Positions 61,106 to 64,000 of a DNA stretch of 64,000 nt are shown piece after piece. The notes below the pieces were generated by a model that was not told where the DNA came from, did no database searches, and saw only the letters and a list, made by a program, of their open reading frames with translations. This stretch comes from Liolophura sinensis (lineage: Eukaryota > Mollusca > Polyplacophora > Chitonida > Chitonidae): assembly GCF_032854445.1 (NCBI RefSeq), contig NC_088303.1, positions 4,783,501-4,847,500 of the forward strand, in the 5' to 3' direction. Both the position numbers and the translations under genes were made by a program. Numbering within the stretch: position 1 is the stretch's first letter; each line of letters begins with the position of its first letter.

Positions 61106-62109
61106 TGGATTGTTAGTTGATTAAGACCGAAACTAATCTCCTCCTTACGCTCAACAAATCTGATCTGAGTATTTTAATATGGTAACCCTGAATTATATGT
61201 GATAAGCAGTACATGCAATCCTACCAACGATGAACTCATAGTTGTCAGCAGCTACTGAAGTCGGAAGCTGCTTGAAGTTTTGCCAAAGTAACCACTAAAC
61301 ATGCTGAAAATCCTCTAGTACAGTTCGTACAGTATCAACAGCACAGCTATTAATAAACAGAAAGCCATGAACACATGTACCAGTGCTGTGTGTATCCAGT
61401 AATCCTCAAGTTCATTTACCTATTGATTATAGTTACACATTTGTGCCTTATATAACCTTAATAATCCAAGCCTGAAATTGTAATCCAATTCACAGATTTA
61501 AGCCCAATTTCCGACACATTTTGCTGCTTCACTCACAGTATCCTTTTTGCACATACCTACATGAGTCATCCTAATCACGTTAGTTTCAGGTTGACACACA
61601 AATTCGGGTGCAATATTGATTTGCATAATCTAAAGAAATATGTGTACATGTACTACACATATATAGATGGGTTACAATACATGCACCAGACCAGATGGTC
61701 TCAAAATTCATTTTAAACTTTCATATATGTAAATTATAAATTGACTTGGGAATGGCACAGATCATTTTCCATACCTATATATTGGTCTATAGGTCTACAC
61801 GTATGTCATAATAGACAAATGTATACATGTGACAGTGTCACATGCCTATATCATAAAATAAATAAGATATATACACTTATATGCAATTTTCTAGATTATA
61901 TCTCAAAAATATGAATGTGATTTCTTGTGAATTTTATTCAGGCATTATTAGCTTCCAATTTTCTGTTTTCTTTTTTATATCTATATTGGATGTTCTCATA
62001 ATCACATCGAAAACCATTTACCATCCATGTTCTCGCCACTAAATAGTTACACTAAAAACACAAAATGGCATGATTAGGCCATAATTATTAATTTATTCAT
62101 ACATTCATG

Positions 62110-62486
62110 TACATGTGCAGAGCTGGTGCATGTACATGTGCATGTGCAGAGCTGGTGCATGTGCATGTGCAGAGCTGGTGAATGTACATGTGCAGAGCTG
62201 ATGCATGTACATGTGCAGAGCTGGTGCATGTACATGTACATGTGCAGAACTGGTACATGTACATGTGCAGAGCTGGTGCATGTACATGGGCAGAGCTGGT
62301 GCATGGACATGTGCAGAGCTGGTGCATGTACATGTGCATGTGCAGAGCTGGTGCATGTACATGTGCAGAGCTGATGCATGTACATGTGCAGAGCTGGTGC
62401 ATGTACATGGGCAGAGCTGGTGCATGTACATGTGCAGAGCTGGTGCATGTACATGTGCAGAGCTGGTGCATGTACATGTGCAGAGT
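62110..62486. repeat. 23-bp minisatellite with 6-12 bp insertions, about 15 copies
   Basis: Unit GAGCTGGTGCATGTACATGT + GCA; some copies carry extra ACATGT or GCATGT blocks. It opens long frames on both strands (up to 147 aa) that are only repeat translations. Confidence 0.95.
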
Positions 62487-64000
62487 GTAGGTACTCTTCC
62501 CTACAGACTGACATCATGTTTACACCAGGCCACTGCTGCTTCTGAACGAAGACATAACTGTGTGTTTAAACTGAGCTGGTACACAAGAAACGATCTAATT
62601 ATTGTGCTGTAGCACCCGGGTCAAGTCTTGCTGTTCCTCTTTAAATTGTTTCTCCTGAGGAGATGGCAAACCCATCAGTCAGCTAAGCAGGCCAATTGTG
62701 CCGCCCTGATCACCTATAAGCTACACCGCACAAGCTTCTGCCTGGGTCCAGTGAAGAATCAATTTTCTTATACACATACATGTAACTGGCAAAAACAGCC
62801 GAAGAAGATTTATACAGTTACGCTTCACAGAGATGCTAGCTCACTCTGGCTGCTTCAACAGAAACGCACATAACTGGAAGTGATTAAATGTCACCCACAC
62901 CAACCAAAACCTTTCTGCTCGCAGGGAGAATGTGTAATTACATGAACATGTGCAATGTCGCAATACATGTAGCTCTATATGTTCCCTGTGTGACAATCAG
63001 TAAATACCAATTTAACCAATAATGTGGCAGTGCCATAATGCATACATGTATACATGTAATACAAGCATTTTTATTATCACGATCAGGAACAATTTGTCAC
63101 AAATATTAACCGAGGCCATATTCATGTTCAGTATTTTTACTTTCATGATCATGAACAACAACACAAGAAATTTCCCCAATGCTTACCGTTGTGTAGAATG
63201 GTCAAATCAGCGTCACAATTCTGTCATCAATGACACTATAATACTGTAATTTACAAGTACCTATCTCAACTTCACAGACTGCACTGGAACAGTCTTAACC
63301 ACTATAGATGTCTGAAGATAGACTACACACAAGGACAGAAATAAACACAAGGATGATACTGGCTGCCCTACAAACGGTGGAGTCCAATTTCAGTTTACCT
63401 TATCCTAGTTCACATGGGCCAGACTCACTTTTTCCAAATAGGGTTGAAAGGTTGACTCCTCCAACCTACTGTAGCATGGCATGTGTATGCCAGACTCTGC
63501 TCAAGGGGATGAATGCAGATCTACAGACTTGCACAGAAAATTGATTGATTTAAGTATTGAACCATACCGGCCTTCTGCCTAGATTAGACTGTATCTACAT
63601 GTAGAGGCTTCGCTCTATTATACACACAATGACAGGGCAAGCCAGGCATGGCTACATAATACATTTGTGGGGGGTCAATCCATAAAGCTTCATGTAAAAC
63701 CAGTCTATCACATAATGTGTACATACACAGGTAATAAATAATACTACGATAGAAAAAAACAACAACTTATATATGCTAGCTGTAATTCTTCCTACAATGA
63801 CAAAGTATCAATGACATTTACATGTAGCCAACAACATGTAAAATCATAAGCTGCACGAATTAACTGTTGAATGATTAATTAGGAGTTGTGAAATATTTAC
63901 ATGCACACATGTAGTTTATCCTGGAAATCTTTGTAACGCAACAACTGAACATGTACAAAATGAAAAGAAAAACCACATGCTTTATTTTAAATATTTGATA

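Larger units (their letters stand above)
50629..64000. other. 5' flank of KCNAB; no gene recognised
   Basis: Thirteen kilobases with no exon I can support. Named contents are minisatellites (50.77-51.85, 53.08-54.46, 59.93-60.20, 60.78-61.10, 62.11-62.49 kb), a TG microsatellite, a small palindromic element (54707-54840) and a SINE (56550-56768). The stretches 54.85-56.5, 57.1-59.9, 61.1-62.1 and 62.5-64.0 kb are AT-rich with scattered ACATGTACATGT motifs. Alternative upstream KCNAB first exons could lie here unseen, since they are poorly conserved in this family. Confidence 0.5.

Noticed and set aside
62074-62612. Cys/His-rich repeat ORFs resembling a small metal-binding protein
   Set aside because: They come from a 23-bp GAGCTGGTGCATGTACATGT-type repeat read in several frames; no gene structure is seen.

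Overview
The window is eukaryotic genomic DNA. It is AT-rich and gene-poor, with small coding exons, long introns, tRNA-derived SINEs, degenerate transposons and many minisatellites rich in ACATGTACATGT-type palindromes. Together with animal eglin/potato-inhibitor-I genes this fits a lophotrochozoan invertebrate, most likely a mollusc; the species cannot be named from the sequence alone.

Left part (1-11.1 kb): a cluster of three paralogous potato inhibitor I (eglin c-like) serine protease inhibitor genes. Gene 1 (+) lacks its first exon, which lies outside the window. Gene 2 (+) and gene 3 (-) are complete and convergent. Every exon present has the same size in each gene (57/51/111 bp, all phase 0). 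The two complete proteins are 72 aa, have no signal peptide, and carry Met-Asp at the predicted reactive bond.

Middle (11-29 kb): no intact gene recognised. It holds a 40-bp and a 27-bp minisatellite, a broken MULE-transposase/FLYWCH-type gene (13.9-15.05 kb), and a 3.8-kb element (16037-19837). That element has long terminal inverted repeats and an apparent 6-bp target duplication, and carries a decayed LINE endonuclease/reverse transcriptase. After it come G-rich sequence and several minisatellites, including a 2.5-kb array at 25.06-27.55 kb.

Right part (29.4-50.6 kb, minus strand): one complete 14-exon gene for a voltage-gated K+ channel beta subunit (KCNAB/Hyperkinetic type aldo-keto reductase). 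It encodes 342 aa with all four catalytic-site residues and the NADPH-contact residues seen. Its introns hold a 42-copy 60-bp minisatellite, other arrays, inverted SINEs and a pogo/Tigger-like element. The very long ORFs at 39-41.6 kb (about 800 and 764 aa on opposite strands) are by-products of the 60-bp array.

Far right (50.6-64 kb): the 5' flank of KCNAB. I recognised no gene, only minisatellites. One 38-bp array begins about 140 bp upstream of the start codon, and a 43-bp array repeats a DR4-like nuclear-receptor motif.

Exon positions were read by eye from splice signals and protein family similarity; no search was run.
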